A stretch of 36,884 nt of DNA from Bacteroidia bacterium (GCA_026391315.1 JAPLDT010000100.1:1-36884), one strand, 5' to 3'; counted from the stretch's first letter, positions 16,323-24,965 are shown. Notes: generated by a model not told the origin, from the sequence alone. A program made the numbers and translations.

Positions 16323-18758
16323 ATGTTAAGCCTCATAAAAAAAGAACTCCTTCAATTTTTCGGATCATTGATTGCCTACCTTATCCTGGCGGTCTTTGCG
16401 CTGATTACCGGATTGTTCCTATGGTTCTTTGACGGGAACATGAACATTCTTACGGGAGGATACGCCTCTATCTCCTCCTTTTTTGATCTGGCGCCCTGGT
16501 TGTACCTGTTTCTGATCCCTGCAATCACCATGCGGCTTTTTTCGGAAGAGGTGCGGAGCGGTACCATGGAATTGCTGCTGACTAGGCCATTAACTGTTTT
16601 TCAGTTGATTATGGCCAAATTACTTGCAGCTTTTTTTGTTGTTTTTCTGACAATTCTTCTGTCTCTCGTCTATTTCTATACGGTTTACCAGCTTGGAAAT
16701 CCCGTTGGTGTAGTGGATGTGGCGGCAACCTTTGGAAGCTACTGCGGACTGCTTTTACTTGCACTGATATTTTTGTCGGTTGGATTGTTCACCTCTTCGC
16801 TCTCCGAAAACCAGATTGTGGCCTTCGTGCTGGCAGTTCTGCTCTCGTTTTTCCTCTTCTCCGGATTTGAACTCCTTTCAGACCTGACATTACAGACATC
16901 TCTATCCTCCTTCCTGCTTTCGCTGGGAATCTCCGCGCATTACGAATCCATCAGCAGGGGGATGATCGATAGCCGTGATCTCTTCTATTTTTTAACGGTT
17001 GCCGCTACCTTCCTGATTCTGACAGGTGTTGCCTTAAACTGGAAAAGAACAATTGTATCCTTGCAGCGCAGGCGGATAACTCTCTATCTGCTTCCAATTC
17101 TTGGTTTATTAGTTTTGGCCAACCTTCGGCTCTTTCGTCTGGATTTTACCGGTGAAAAAAGATTTACCCTCTCGCCCTCATCCATCAGGGTACTCGAAAA
17201 AATTGACAAACCGTTGATGGCCGAAATTTATCTGGAGGGAGAGATGCCGGTCGGATTTCGCAGGCTTAAAACAGCCATTGTCGAGAAATTGACTGACCTT
17301 CAGCAGTATCGGAAAAATTCGATCTACATCCGAAAAGTAGATCCTTACAAAGAGGTCTCCGCCCAGGATCGAAAGGCCTATTTTGATCAGTTGTTTCAGC
17401 ATGGAATTGTTCCTACTGATTTGAGAATCAAAACAGAACAAGGCATCACTACCAAACTGGTATTTCCTACAGTAGTTTTGCATTATGGTGAAAGGTCGAT
17501 GGTGCTGAACCTGCTCAAAAACGATCCGGCACAACCAGCCGAGGAGAACCTGAACCGTTCTGTTGAGCTACTTGAGTATGAATTCATGAATGCCATCAAC
17601 ACGCTCACCCGCGATAAACCGACACATGTTGCCTTTCTGGAGGGGCATCAGGAGGCCGACTCTTTGCAACTCCTCGACTTTTCTTCCGCCTTGTCTTCCA
17701 ACTTTGCCGTTTCCAGGGTAAACAGCAACATGCTCATGTCCAACCCTGACAGTATCAGGGTACTCCTCGTGGCCAATCCACTTTCTAAATTTTCGGAACG
17801 CGACAAATTGATCCTGGACCAGTACCTGATGAAAGGTGGCAGGATGGTCTGGCTCATCGATCCTGTCAAAGTGAGCCTGGATAGCCTCTCCGAAGGGATG
17901 ACTACCCTGGCGCTTCCGGTAGATCTCAACCTCAGTGATCAGTTGTACCACTATGGTGCCCGCCTGAACAATGACCTGATTCAGGATGCCGAATGTCTGC
18001 AAATACGTGTCAATACGGCTCCGATAGGGGCTTCGCCCCACTATTCCATGGCGCCATGGAATTTTTCACCTTTGCTGCATCCACTGCAGTCGCATCCCAT
18101 CGGAAAAAATGTCAATCCGGTCTCTGCCGAATTCATTAGTTCGATCGATACAGTGGGTGAGAATCCGGATGTACGCAAGAAAGTGCTACTAAGCTCGTCG
18201 CCTTTTTCCCGCAAGAATGAAGCGCCGGTCCTGGTTAATCTTAGGATGATTGATGTGGTTCCATCCCGAAATTTTTTCAACAAATCAAATCTGATCACAG
18301 GGATTTTGCTGGAAGGAAAGTTTAGCTCTGTTTTCAAAAACAGGATTGTTGATATGCCCGATCTTCCGGCAGGATTTAAACCGATTGTCGGGAGCAAGCA
18401 AACCCAGATGGCGGTTTTTTCGGATGGTGGGCTCATCTCAAATAAGGTTAACCGAACCACCAATGAGCCTAAAACAGTTCCGCTGGGATACGACCGTGTT
18501 TCAAAAATCACTTGGGGAAACCGAGATTTTTTCGTCAACCTGGTCCAGTACCTCAGCGACGATGCCTCACTGATTGAGTTACGCGGTAAATCGTGGCAAC
18601 TTAGGCTTCTTGATAAAGTAAAAGTCAACGCCCAAGGCAATTTTTACAGGTGGTTCAACCTGGTTCTTCCGTTGGCGCTCATTCTGATTTTAGCCGTTTT
18701 ATTTACCTGGCGGAGAAAGCGGTTGAACGAAAAACCACAACTGAAAACTGTAAAGTGA
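16323..18758 (+). CDS. Fused GldF-GldG gliding-motility ABC transporter subunit
   Basis: An 811-residue membrane protein combining two proteins that are separate in Flavobacterium. Residues 1-245 are GldF-like ABC-2 permease with about six membrane helices (15-36, 55-75, 98-122, 138-160, 163-182, 218-238) and the loop EEVRSGTMELLLTRPLT. A helix at about 251-270 starts the GldG-like part, with DFTGEKRFTLSPSSIRVL, a large periplasmic ABC_transp_aux-type region and a C-terminal anchor at 779-795. It would pair with the ATPase GldA, which is not in this window. The family supports gliding or type IX secretion-related envelope functions. The start is 21 bp after the defence cassette, with no visible separate promoter. 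The next gene is dnaN, as in many Bacteroidota. Confidence 0.88.
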   Translation: MLSLIKKELLQFFGSLIAYLILAVFALITGLFLWFFDGNMNILTGGYASISSFFDLAPWLYLFLIPAITMRLFSEEVRSGTMELLLTRPLTVFQLIMAKLLAAFFVVFLTILLSLVYFYTVYQLGNPVGVVDVAATFGSYCGLLLLALIFLSVGLFTSSLSENQIVAFVLAVLLSFFLFSGFELLSDLTLQTSLSSFLLSLGISAHYESISRGMIDSRDLFYFLTVAATFLILTGVALNWKRTIVSLQRRRITLYLLPILGLLVLANLRLFRLDFTGEKRFTLSPSSIRVLEKIDKPLMAEIYLEGEMPVGFRRLKTAIVEKLTDLQQYRKNSIYIRKVDPYKEVSAQDRKAYFDQLFQHGIVPTDLRIKTEQGITTKLVFPTVVLHYGERSMVLNLLKNDPAQPAEENLNRSVELLEYEFMNAINTLTRDKPTHVAFLEGHQEADSLQLLDFSSALSSNFAVSRVNSNMLMSNPDSIRVLLVANPLSKFSERDKLILDQYLMKGGRMVWLIDPVKVSLDSLSEGMTTLALPVDLNLSDQLYHYGARLNNDLIQDAECLQIRVNTAPIGASPHYSMAPWNFSPLLHPLQSHPIGKNVNPVSAEFISSIDTVGENPDVRKKVLLSSSPFSRKNEAPVLVNLRMIDVVPSRNFFNKSNLITGILLEGKFSSVFKNRIVDMPDLPAGFKPIVGSKQTQMAVFSDGGLISNKVNRTTNEPKTVPLGYDRVSKITWGNRDFFVNLVQYLSDDASLIELRGKSWQLRLLDKVKVNAQGNFYRWFNLVLPLALILILAVLFTWRRKRLNEKPQLKTVK

Positions 18759-18903
18759 ATGTGAAAAAAATGTTTAACACGAAGAGAAATCGAGTGAATG
18801 TTTGTATATTCGTAGCTTCATGATCTATCCCTGCGTTGCAGATCAAAAGCCTGGATTATACAGGGAAATAGCGTATTATCAACAGTAATTAATTTTATAT
18901 AGA

Positions 18904-18998
18904 ATGAAACGACCATGAGAAAATCCTAAACAAACAATAGAATGATTGTTGGGAGTTCCATATGGCCGTTAAAAATCAAAATTATAAACATATGAAAT
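18904..18998 (+). repeat. dnaN leader sequence shared with miaA
   Basis: Block A (18904-18924, ATGAAA...CCATGAGAAAAT) matches 29683-29703 at 18 of 21 positions. Block B (18951-18998, from GGG through the dnaN start codon) matches 29731-29777 at 37 of 48 alignment columns, counting one gap. The middle is about half conserved, and the distance from block A to the start codon is 88 nt in both. In front of dnaN an ATG at 18962 is in frame with the gene. The equivalent ATG at 29740 is out of frame with miaA, so the shared part is unlikely to be selected as protein. The rest of 18759-18903 shows nothing I can name. Confidence 0.65.
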
Positions 18999-20119
18999 TT
19001 GTCGTTTCAAGTACCGAGTTGCTGAAGCACCTCAATGCCATCAGCCGGGTGATCAGCAGCAAGAATACACTGCCCATACTGGATAATTTTTTGTTTAGGT
19101 TAGAAGGGAAATCCCTTTCTATAACAGCTTCAGACCTGGAAACAACCCTCATAACCACCATGGGGCTGGATCATTCAGAAGATGATGGTTTGGTAGCCCT
19201 GCCGGCAAAAATCCTTTTGGACACTTTGAAAGAGTTTCCTGAACAGCCGCTCTCCTTTCAGTTGGATGCGGATACGATGGGAATGAGTATTCTTTCGGCC
19301 AATGGTAAATTCGCCATTCCCGGACAAAACGGCGAGGAATTTCCAAATCAGCCGACCCTAAATCCCGAGCACTACACCATCAATGTTCCGCACGATGTCA
19401 TGCTGAACGGTATCAACAAGACTCTTTTCGCTACCGCGGATGACGAACTCCGTCCGGTGATGAACGGAATCAACATTGAGATTTCTCCTGTCGAGATGAC
19501 TTTTGTGGCATCTGATGCGCACAAATTGGTCCGCTACAAACGCACCGATGCCAAATCAGACAATGAAGCATCCTTCATCCTGCCAAAGAAACCTGCATCC
19601 CTGCTCAAAAACCTCCTTCCCAAAGAGGATTTTGATGTAGTCCTTGAGTTTGATGAGAAGAATGCTATTTTCCAGTTAACTGGATTTAGAATGGTTTGCC
19701 GGTTGGTGGAAGGGAGATATCCCGCCTACAATTCGGTAATTCCGATTAACAACCCCAACAAACTGGTGATCGACCGTGTTGAATTTTACAATACACTTCG
19801 TCGGGTTTCTGTTTTTGCCAACCAGGCCAGCAATTTGGTTCGATTAAAACTCACCGCATCTGAATTAATCGTCTCTGCCCAGGATATCGACTTTGCCATT
19901 TCCGCGGTAGAAAAGATCAAATGTGATTTTGACGGTCAGGAGATGGAGATTGGTTTCAAATCGACCTTCCTGATTGAAATTCTTTCAAATCTAACTTCTA
20001 CGGATGTGAAAATGATGCTTTCGGATCCTTCCCGTGCGGGTTTGTTACTTCCCGCAGAGCAGGAGTTTGAGCATGAAGATGTGCTGATGCTGCTCATGCC
20101 AATGATGATAAACGCTTAA
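18992..20119 (+). CDS. dnaN: DNA polymerase III beta subunit (sliding clamp)
   Basis: Ring-shaped processivity clamp that tethers the replicase to DNA. At 375 residues it has the usual three-domain length. Family features include the start MKFVVSSTELLKHLNAISRV, SKNTLPILDNFL, the ATDDE-type segment TADDELRPVMNGI, VASDAHKLVRY and the C-terminal LLMPMMINA. The ATG at 18992 is preferred over 18962. The latter adds MAVKNQNYKH, which lies within a leader that recurs before miaA in a different frame. It follows the gld fusion by 233 bp and ends in a strong terminator at 20141-20172. No dnaA or DnaA-box cluster was seen nearby. Confidence 0.96.
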   Translation: MKFVVSSTELLKHLNAISRVISSKNTLPILDNFLFRLEGKSLSITASDLETTLITTMGLDHSEDDGLVALPAKILLDTLKEFPEQPLSFQLDADTMGMSILSANGKFAIPGQNGEEFPNQPTLNPEHYTINVPHDVMLNGINKTLFATADDELRPVMNGINIEISPVEMTFVASDAHKLVRYKRTDAKSDNEASFILPKKPASLLKNLLPKEDFDVVLEFDEKNAIFQLTGFRMVCRLVEGRYPAYNSVIPINNPNKLVIDRVEFYNTLRRVSVFANQASNLVRLKLTASELIVSAQDIDFAISAVEKIKCDFDGQEMEIGFKSTFLIEILSNLTSTDVKMMLSDPSRAGLLLPAEQEFEHEDVLMLLMPMMINA

Positions 20120-20140
20120 TTATACCATAAAAAGTTGAAA

Positions 20141-20172
20141 AACCTGGCGGTAAACACCTGCCGGGTTTTTTT
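20141..20172 (+). terminator. Rho-independent terminator of dnaN
   Basis: The stem AACCTGGCGG (20141-20150) pairs with CTGCCGGGTT (20158-20167) over 10 bp including two G-U pairs, around the loop TAAACAC. It runs into a seven-T tract. It lies 21 bp after the dnaN stop. Confidence 0.85.
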
Positions 20173-20191
20173 GTACCGAATACCAGCCATC

Positions 20192-21001
20192 ATGAAGCTT
20201 AATTTAAAGAATCCCCTTGTTTTCCTCGATTTGGAAACTACCGGGATCAATGTCGTAACAGACCGGATTGTGGAAGTTGCCTTTTTGAAAATTTTCCCGG
20301 ATGGGAAAGAGGAGGAGAAGTTGATGCTTATCAATCCTGGTATGCCCATTCCGCCACAATCGACAGCGATACACGGCATTTCGGATGAAGATGTAAAGGA
20401 TGCTCCGCTCTTCAAAGAGGTGGCCAAAAACCTTGCGAAATTCATTGAGGGGTGCGATCTCGCAGGTTTCAACTCCAATCGCTTCGATATTCCGCTGCTT
20501 ACCGAAGAGTTTTTGCGGGCGGATGTAGATCTGGACCTCAAACGAAGAAAATTTGTGGATGTCCAAACCATCTTTCACAGGATGGAAAAGCGGACCCTTG
20601 CTGCTGCGTATAAATTTTACCTCCAGAAAGAGCTCGAAAATGCCCACAGCGCCATGATCGACACGAAAGCAACATACGAAGTTTTGCAGGCTCAACTGGA
20701 AAGATATGAAGGCGCTACCTTCGAGGAGGGGGGCAAGGTGTCGGTCCCTATCGTCAACGAAATCAGCCAGCTTTCGGCCTTCTCCTCCTTCGACCGCAAC
20801 GTTGATTATGCGGGTCGCATTGTTTTCGACGACCTTGGTGTAGAGGTCATTAATTTTGGAAAACACAAGGGGAAACCGGTTGAAAAAGTACTCGCTGAAG
20901 AGCCTTCCTATTACAACTGGATAATGAACGGTGAGTTTCCTTTGTATACCAAGAAGGTTTTGACAGGGATCAAACTTCGTTCGTTGAACAGAAAGTTATA
21001 A
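20192..21001 (+). CDS. DnaQ-type 3'-5' exonuclease with ExoX-like C-terminus
   Basis: A 269-residue DEDDh-family exonuclease. The first acidic motif is FLDLETTG near residue 15, the middle motif is FNSNRFDIPLL, and the last is HSAMIDTKAT, supplying the catalytic His and Asp. The C-terminal part (VINFGKHKGKPVEKVLAEE, then YYNWIMNGEF) resembles the small domain found in exodeoxyribonuclease X-like proteins. It could proofread or trim DNA ends; a specific role is not evident. The ATG at 20192 is chosen because the longer frame from 20135 would begin upstream of and run through the dnaN terminator. It lies between dnaN and the FAH-family gene, with no clear promoter of its own. Confidence 0.85.
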   Translation: MKLNLKNPLVFLDLETTGINVVTDRIVEVAFLKIFPDGKEEEKLMLINPGMPIPPQSTAIHGISDEDVKDAPLFKEVAKNLAKFIEGCDLAGFNSNRFDIPLLTEEFLRADVDLDLKRRKFVDVQTIFHRMEKRTLAAAYKFYLQKELENAHSAMIDTKATYEVLQAQLERYEGATFEEGGKVSVPIVNEISQLSAFSSFDRNVDYAGRIVFDDLGVEVINFGKHKGKPVEKVLAEEPSYYNWIMNGEFPLYTKKVLTGIKLRSLNRKL

Positions 21002-21003
21002 AA

Positions 21004-21125
21004 AAGTGCCTAAAGTATTTAAAGTGTCTAGAGTGCCTAAAGTTGGGGACTTTGTAAATTTGCTCGAAATCTTTTATCAGTGAGAACTTTAGGCATTTTA
21101 AATACTTTTTGCACTCTAGGCACTT
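21004..21125. repeat. Inverted array of 9-nt units (GTGCCTAAA family), copy 1
   Basis: The left arm (21004-21044) is four 9-nt units of the type AAGTGCCTA plus AAGTT. The right arm (21085-21125) read in reverse complement is the same length (41 nt) with the same unit, in a slightly different order of variants. A 40-nt spacer separates them. A related element lies at 30682-30771. It could fold into a long hairpin downstream of the exonuclease gene. Confidence 0.75.
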
Positions 21126-21158
21126 GCAGTAAATTGTACAACTTAACATCATATCGCC

Positions 21159-21770
21159 ATGAAAATCATTTGCATCGGCCGTAATTACGTCAAACATGCG
21201 CAGGAGCTGAACCACGATGTTCCGGCAGAACCGGTTTTTTTTATGAAACCAGATTCAGCTCTTTGCCTCGACAACAAACCTTTTTTTCTGCCCGACTTTT
21301 CAAAAGAGATTCACCATGAAATTGAACTGGTGATCAAAATCAACCGGCTCGGGAAAAATATCGAAGCCAAATTTGCCCCTCGCTATTACGACGAAATAGG
21401 TTTGGGCATCGATTTTACTGCGCGGGATTTACAGCGGCAACTGATTGAGAAAGGACTGCCATGGGAGAAAGCAAAGGCTTTCGATTCTTCCGCTGTACTT
21501 GGAAAATTCATCTCAAAAGAGGAGTTGGGCGATCTGGGGCACATCCTTTTTTCGCTCAAAAGGAACGGTGAAACTGTCCAGTCAGGTGATTCGCAACTCA
21601 TGATATTTCCTTTTGACACCATCATCGAGCATGTTTCCAAATATGTTACCCTGAAAATAGGTGACCTGATCTATACAGGAACACCTGCCGGCGTTGGCCC
21701 TGTTGCCATTGACGACCGCCTGGAAGGGTTCATCGGGGAGAAGAAAATGTTCGATATTCAGGTAAAATAG
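21159..21770 (+). CDS. Fumarylacetoacetate hydrolase (FAH) family protein
   Basis: A 203-residue single-domain member of the FAH superfamily, which hydrolyses or isomerises acyl-pyruvate-like substrates with a divalent metal. The start is MKIICIGRNYVKHAQEL. Metal-ligand segments EIHHEIELVIKI and GIDFTARDLQ are present, as are the family motifs PVFFMKPDSAL and IYTGTPAGVGPV. Small FAHD1-like members act as acylpyruvases or oxaloacetate decarboxylases; which substrate applies here cannot be told. It is preceded by the 9-nt inverted array and ends 85 bp from the convergent phosphopantetheinyl transferase gene. Confidence 0.88.
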   Translation: MKIICIGRNYVKHAQELNHDVPAEPVFFMKPDSALCLDNKPFFLPDFSKEIHHEIELVIKINRLGKNIEAKFAPRYYDEIGLGIDFTARDLQRQLIEKGLPWEKAKAFDSSAVLGKFISKEELGDLGHILFSLKRNGETVQSGDSQLMIFPFDTIIEHVSKYVTLKIGDLIYTGTPAGVGPVAIDDRLEGFIGEKKMFDIQVK

Positions 21771-21810
21771 TACATGGGAGATTAGCGCGCTCACCATAGT
21801 TAAAAGGTTC

Positions 21811-21852
21811 ACGCAAAGTTCGCAAAGGTAAAAACGCAAAGAAAACGCAAAG
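21811..21852. repeat. ACGCAAAG short-repeat array
   Basis: Four ACGCAAAG/CGCAAAG units occur in 42 nt, with short AT-rich or GTT/GGT spacers, between two convergent genes. The unit resembles the CTTTGTGCC array at 34579-34660 and the CGCGCAAAGTTTGG text at the end of the window. Confidence 0.5.
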
Positions 21853-21855
21853 ATT

Positions 21856-22500
21856 TTATAGCTTAATATGCCCCCAGACCATCAGTATATCACCAATACA
21901 ACGAAAATTTAGCGGGATATGCAGGGATCCTTCCTTTGAAGTAAAAGTTGCTGAAAAAACTCCCTCCTTGGTGGTCAGAGGTTGGGCGATGCAGGCGATC
22001 TGGCTGGCGAAGTCGATGTCAGAAAAGGGCACCATTTTGAATACCGCCTCTTTCGCGCACCAGCGCAGCATGATATCCTTGTTGGAAAGTTGATCGCCAT
22101 CCATACAATCTTTTAACTCTTCCGCTGACAAAAATTTTCTGGCAGGCCTGGTCACATTTCTTGTGATTAATTCGATGTCGATACCAGGCTGCTCTTCAGG
22201 ATGCAAATAGATTACAACGCAACTGGAGGAGTGAGAGATAGATATATGTCCCGGCGTATTGACCAGATGGGGCTTCCCGGCATGGTCATAGCTTAATTTT
22301 GAATCACCTCCGGTCATTTTTTGCAGAAGCAAACGCACCGTCAGCCACTCTTTCCGGCGAAGATCATTTCGAATTGGCAGATATCTTTCCAGTTCTTCAG
22401 TTTCAGGATTTAATGTTTTCAGCAATTGCTCAGTCGACTCTTTTATCTCCCAAAAGCCAAGAAGACCTTTCCCCATATGTTCGATAAACTTAATGGCCAT
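21856..22500 (-). CDS. 4'-phosphopantetheinyl transferase superfamily protein
   Basis: Transfers the phosphopantetheine arm of coenzyme A to acyl- or peptidyl-carrier proteins. This 214-residue protein is of the Sfp/AcpT-like class. The signature residues are D108 and E110 in PGIDIELI, and E151 and K155 in LRWCAKEAVFK, with the substrate-binding stretch HISISHSSSCVVIYL before them. It overlaps the upstream gldD by 11 bp, so the two are translationally coupled. This gene at the end of the gldE-gldD block is a recurring arrangement in Bacteroidota, though the carrier protein it serves is not evident here. Confidence 0.9.
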   Translation of the reverse strand: MAIKFIEHMGKGLLGFWEIKESTEQLLKTLNPETEELERYLPIRNDLRRKEWLTVRLLLQKMTGGDSKLSYDHAGKPHLVNTPGHISISHSSSCVVIYLHPEEQPGIDIELITRNVTRPARKFLSAEELKDCMDGDQLSNKDIMLRWCAKEAVFKMVPFSDIDFASQIACIAQPLTTKEGVFSATFTSKEGSLHIPLNFRCIGDILMVWGHIKL

Positions 22501-23086
22501 GATACGCTGTCCATTCAGTTGTTTCTATCATTTTGATGACATCTGCGGATAAGAAACTGATAACCGGCCTTAAACTGTCATAATTTGGGATCTCTTTTAT
22601 GTACAAGGCGCCTCTGATAAAGTTTTTGACACTATCGGTCAGATAGAATTGCATGGGTGAGGCTGCGTTTCCCTTTAAAGTGTAAACGGTGCCATACATT
22701 TTATGGGCAGGATGGATAAATATCTGCTCATCTATCGAACTGGCTTTTTGTTCATGCTTGAATACCAGACTCCTCGATTCTTCAATAAGTTGGGATAAAT
22801 TGCTATCAACCTTTTTGTAGCTGATATGAATCTGTGCATGGTTGCCTGGAATTTCGACCGTGATCCAATCCTTTTGTTCCAGATTTAATAAGTCAGGTGT
22901 GACAGTAGCGTAAGTTGGTATACTGAAGTTGTAGGGAAACGGTCCATTGAGTGCCTGGTATGATTTCTCAGGGAAGGTTATCCGGTAGAATCCCCTGGGT
23001 TTTGGCGTTGCCTCATGTCTGCAGGAGGAGAACAAACTCACAGTAGCAGAGACACATAAAAAGAAAAGGTAGAGACGTCCTATCAT
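22490..23086 (-). CDS. gldD: Gliding motility lipoprotein GldD
   Basis: A 198-residue lipoprotein with a signal peptide and lipobox LFSSC (Cys at about residue 22), followed by the GldD pattern KPRGFYRITFPEKSY and a C-terminal region ending in TTEWTAYHGH. GldD is needed for gliding and surface-protein secretion in Flavobacterium and is retained in many non-gliding relatives. The gene sits 4 bp after gldE and overlaps the phosphopantetheinyl transferase gene, consistent with one operon. No defects were seen. Confidence 0.9.
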   Translation of the reverse strand: MIGRLYLFFLCVSATVSLFSSCRHEATPKPRGFYRITFPEKSYQALNGPFPYNFSIPTYATVTPDLLNLEQKDWITVEIPGNHAQIHISYKKVDSNLSQLIEESRSLVFKHEQKASSIDEQIFIHPAHKMYGTVYTLKGNAASPMQFYLTDSVKNFIRGALYIKEIPNYDSLRPVISFLSADVIKMIETTEWTAYHGH

Positions 23087-23090
23087 TGGT

Positions 23091-24431
23091 CTATCTGTTT
23101 TTTTCAGGCATCCTGTTGATCAGTACTTTGATCTCTTTGATTCTTTTGCGGTCCAAAGCCTCTATCTGGAAGGTGAAATTCTTGCAAAGCACTTTTTCGT
23201 GAAGTTCGGGAAACTCTCCGGTTAACTCAAGAATCAAGCCTGCCAATGTATCGGCATCGCCTTTGACCTCTTCGAAAACATTGTCCTCACATTCGACAAC
23301 TTTATAAAAGTCGTTCAGCAGCGTCTTACCATCAAACAAATATTCATTGGCCCCAAGTCGTGTATAGAATTTCTCTTCTACATCAAATTCATCTGAGATG
23401 TCGCCAACAATCTCTTCCAGAATATCTTCCAGTGTGACCAGGCCTGAAGTACCGCCAAATTCATCCACCACAATGGCGAGATGTACTTTGGACTTCTGAA
23501 ATTCTTCGAGGAGATCATCTATTTTTTTCGTTTCAGGAATAAAGAACGGAGCTCTTATCAAGGTTTGCCATTTGAAGGTAGCTCCTTTGGTTATATGGGG
23601 CAGGAGGTCCTTGATGTAGAGAACTCCCGTTACCTGATCCAGGGTTCCCGAGTAAACGGGAATACGTGAATATCCGGCAGTACGAATGATTTCCAGTACT
23701 TCACTGAAATTGGAACCGAAATCCGCAACCACCATGTCGAGTCGGGAGTGCATGATTTCACTGACACTTTTGGAGCCAAATTTAACAATGCCTTCCAGAA
23801 TCTCCTTGTCATCGTTTAAATCTTCATGGTTGGCCAGTTTCAATGCCTTGGAAATTTCGTCGATAGAGAGAACACGCCTGTGTTTGCTCATTCGCTTGTT
23901 GACGAAGGAGGTAGAGTGAATCAGAATGTAATTGACAGGCTTGGTGATCTTGCCCAGAATATCGATAAAGGGAGCGATTTTTAGAGCGAAATTTTTAGGA
24001 TAATGTGCTGCATATACTTTTGGGATAATCTCTCCAAAAAGCAAGAGCAGAAAGGTGATGATAACTGTCTGGAAAATAAACTCAAAAGTTTTGGCATCAC
24101 CAAAACTTATCAAGGAGCTGGAAATATGGGAAGCGAGCAATACTATGGCAATGTTGATGAAATTGTTCCCTACCAGGATGGATGCCAACAGTTGCTCGGG
24201 ATCGGAGAGAAGTTTTAAAATCTGTTGCGCCGATCGTTTTTTGTTGGATTTAAGCACCTCAATGTCTTTGGGTTCAAGAGAAAAAAGAGCTACCTCCGAA
24301 CCTGAAACAAGTGCAGAGAGGCCGAGAAGTATCACCAATACCAGAAGCCCTGAAAGGGCACTGATTGTAAAAGGCAAGAAATCAATGTTCCCAAACAAGG
24401 CTCCAACGGAAGTAACGAAGTTTGTTTCCAA
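23091..24431 (-). CDS. gldE: Gliding motility-associated GldE (CorC/HlyC-like, CBS domains)
   Basis: A 446-residue membrane protein of the CNNM/CorC type. The N-terminal DUF21 region has several membrane helices (first at about 22-44, others to about 150) and the motif GLSALVSGSEVALFSLEP. Two CBS domains span about 205-340, with DMVVADFGSNFSEVLEIIR, YSRIPVYSG and VDEFGGTSGLVTLEDILEEI. A CorC_HlyC transporter-associated domain forms the C-terminus. GldE is thought to work with GldD in gliding and type IX secretion. It lies 17 bp from ssb upstream and 4 bp from gldD downstream. Confidence 0.92.
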   Translation of the reverse strand: METNFVTSVGALFGNIDFLPFTISALSGLLVLVILLGLSALVSGSEVALFSLEPKDIEVLKSNKKRSAQQILKLLSDPEQLLASILVGNNFINIAIVLLASHISSSLISFGDAKTFEFIFQTVIITFLLLLFGEIIPKVYAAHYPKNFALKIAPFIDILGKITKPVNYILIHSTSFVNKRMSKHRRVLSIDEISKALKLANHEDLNDDKEILEGIVKFGSKSVSEIMHSRLDMVVADFGSNFSEVLEIIRTAGYSRIPVYSGTLDQVTGVLYIKDLLPHITKGATFKWQTLIRAPFFIPETKKIDDLLEEFQKSKVHLAIVVDEFGGTSGLVTLEDILEEIVGDISDEFDVEEKFYTRLGANEYLFDGKTLLNDFYKVVECEDNVFEEVKGDADTLAGLILELTGEFPELHEKVLCKNFTFQIEALDRKRIKEIKVLINRMPEKNR

Positions 24432-24448
24432 ATTAAGCAGTTAAAAGA

Positions 24449-24895
24449 TCAAAATGGAAGATCATCAGGTGTGTTCCCTTGCTCGGTGTAACCTGAGGCA
24501 GCCTGAGGTTCGCTAACGGCTTTTTTCGCTTCAGAAACCGGATGCTCGGGCGTGCTGTTGCTTCCGGCTTTCCTGTCCAGAAGCCTCACTTCGTCGGCAT
24601 AAATCTCATAAGCAGTCTTTTTAATCCCGTCTGTGGTGTCATAAGTTCTGGAGCGAATACGACCCTCAATGTAGACCTGGCTTCCTTTGCGGATAAATTT
24701 CTCAGCAAGGTTGGCCAGATTTCGCCAACATACGATGTTGTGCCACTCAGTTTGTGTGACCTTTTCACCGGCTTTGTTGTTGTAGACCTCGGAAGTAGCC
24801 AAGGAGAAGGAAGCAACTGATACGTTGCTGTCTAAATGCCGGATCTCAGGATCCTTTCCGACATTCCCGATTAAGATGACTTTGTTAACTGACAT
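24449..24895 (-). CDS. ssb: Single-stranded DNA-binding protein
   Basis: Binds single-stranded DNA in replication, repair and recombination. It has 148 residues: an OB fold from MSVNKVILIGNVGKDPEIR to about residue 108, including TEWHNIVCW and SQVYIEGRIRSRTY, then a flexible polar tail ending DDLPF, the acidic-hydrophobic tip that recruits partner proteins. Its own -7 box lies at 24958-24965, so it can be transcribed separately from mutY. It is the first gene of the ssb-gldE-gldD run. Confidence 0.97.
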   Translation of the reverse strand: MSVNKVILIGNVGKDPEIRHLDSNVSVASFSLATSEVYNNKAGEKVTQTEWHNIVCWRNLANLAEKFIRKGSQVYIEGRIRSRTYDTTDGIKKTAYEIYADEVRLLDRKAGSNSTPEHPVSEAKKAVSEPQAASGYTEQGNTPDDLPF

Positions 24896-24957
24896 AGTTC
24901 AAAATATTTTATTGTATGTTGTAAGTTACTGAAAAATTCGGACAATTCAAAATCGAT

Positions 24958-24965
24958 CAAAGATA
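24958..24965 (-). promoter_or_regulatory. Bacteroidota -7 box TATCTTTG for ssb
   Basis: The minus-strand TATCTTTG matches TAnnTTTG exactly and lies 62 nt upstream of the ssb start, in the 105-bp gap after mutY. It would give ssb a leader of about 55 nt. No good -33 TTTG was seen. Confidence 0.45.

Noticed and set aside
18041-18640. 199-codon minus-strand frame opposite the gld fusion
   Set aside because: It overlaps the GldG part entirely and has Ser/Arg/Leu-rich composition typical of antisense frames.
18962-18991. Ten-residue N-terminal extension of DnaN
   Set aside because: DnaN homologues start at MKFVVSS, and the same DNA occurs before miaA in another frame.
20135-20191. Longer start for the exonuclease
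   Set aside because: The extension would begin upstream of and run through the dnaN terminator hairpin, and the family pattern starts at 20192.
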